Origin: Verrucomicrobiota bacterium
GTDB taxonomy: Bacteria; Verrucomicrobiota; Verrucomicrobiia; Chthoniobacterales; UBA10450
Reading direction: 5' to 3'
Assembly: GCA_003219115.1 (NCBI GenBank)
Contig: QHPN01000076.1
Location: 1-14,373 of the forward strand
DNA length: 14,373 nt
Position numbers and translations under genes: made by a program. The notes beneath the pieces were generated by a model. That model worked only from the letters and a program-made list of their open reading frames with translations, was not told the DNA's origin and did not search any database. Each line of letters opens with the position of its first letter. Within the stretch, counting starts at the first letter, position 1. Positions 13,758 through 14,373 of the stretch are shown piece after piece.

Positions 13758-14373
13758 AAAGTGATGCGGAGATGCGCGCGATTTTTCGCGATTTACCGGA
13801 CGCAATCACGAATACCGAGCGACTGGCGGATCGCTTGCAGTTTTCCCTCAAAAATATCGGCTACGAATTTCCCGAATATCTGGTGCCAGACGGACACACC
13901 ATGAATTCATTCCTGCGCACGATGGTACTGTTTGGCGCGCAACAGCGTTACGAATCGATCAGTAAAAAAGTGAAACGTCAGCTGGAAGAAGAACTCGCGC
14001 TCATCGCCCGACTCGGGTTCTCCGGATATTTTCTGATCGTCTGGGACATCGTAAATTTTTGCCGCGAAAACAACATCATGGTGCAAGGCCGCGGCAGCGC
14101 GGCCAATAGCGTGGTCTGTTTTTGTCTCGGGATCACGCCGGTCGATCCGGTGAGCAATCATCTCGTCTTCGAGCGATTTCTGAACGAAAGCCGGAAAGGC
14201 TGGCCCGATATTGATCTCGATTTGCCGAGTGGCGATCGGCGCGAGCGCGTCATCCAGGAAATTTATCGTCGTTACGGCAAACACGGCGCCGCTATGACCG
14301 CGAATGTGATTACGTATCGGGGGCGAAGCGCAGCGCGCGAGATCGGAAAAGCGCTAAATTTTTCACCGAGCAC
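13676..14373 (+). pseudogene. dnaE2: DnaE2 (ImuC) continuation after the frameshift, cut by the window end
   Basis: From 13676 a frame shifted relative to the N-terminal fragment is open to the window edge and continues the polymerase: DVFTCIREHTHLDLAGKLL, then ERHLKSDAEM, then RLADRLQFSL. The polymerase core includes LGFSGYFLIVWDIVNFCREN, GRGSAANSVVCFCLGITPVD and the metal-binding motif PDIDLD. The two catalytic aspartates of PDIDLD are kept, so only the frameshift argues against activity. ITYRGRSAAREIGKALNFS ends the visible part; the rest of the palm, fingers and C-terminus lie outside. No start codon with a good ribosome site stands at the junction, so independent translation is doubtful. 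Confidence 0.8.

Overview
The window looks like a chromosomal segment of a soil-type Verrucomicrobium (Chthoniobacterales-like). This is inferred from the moderately high GC, from three TGTTC-N4-GAACA-type operators next to lexA/imuA/imuB (a motif I recall being reported for Verrucomicrobia), and from many short palindromic repeats between and inside genes. No rRNA, tRNA, CRISPR array, integrase or transposase was seen.

Layout. 1-95: end of an upstream plus-strand gene, probably the glycogen enzyme GlgE. 145-3779: plus-strand operon of a MotA/TolQ/ExbB channel protein, an ExbD/TolR protein and a secreted 809-aa TPR protein, an energised envelope system resembling Tol-Pal. 3780-4183: repeat-rich gap with one doubtful small gene. 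4184-9639: minus-strand genes, in transcription order lptF/G-like permease, conserved hypothetical, dus, A-type Fe-S protein, lexA, imuA and the N-terminal half of imuB. 9682-11664: a DinG-like Fe-S helicase on the plus strand. 11847-14373: the C-terminal half of imuB followed by dnaE2 (imuC), which runs off the window.

Main point. The SOS mutasome (ImuA, ImuB, DnaE2 under LexA) is complete in content but physically broken. imuB is cut between its palm/fingers half (4184-4738, minus) and its helix-hairpin-helix/little-finger/clamp-binding half (11847-12944, plus), about 7.1 kb apart on opposite strands. Flipping 4184-11846 on paper restores a collinear lexA-imuA-imuB-dnaE2 cassette, so an inversion is the simplest explanation. 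LexA-type boxes precede lexA, imuA-imuB(N) and imuB(C)-dnaE2, so both halves of the broken cassette could still be SOS-induced.

ImuB(C) and dnaE2 each carry an in-frame array of palindromes in a linker. dnaE2 also has a frameshift near 13673, best explained by a deletion of about 25 nt. The sequence cannot decide between a decaying mutasome, a working two-part ImuB, and an assembly error at the junctions.
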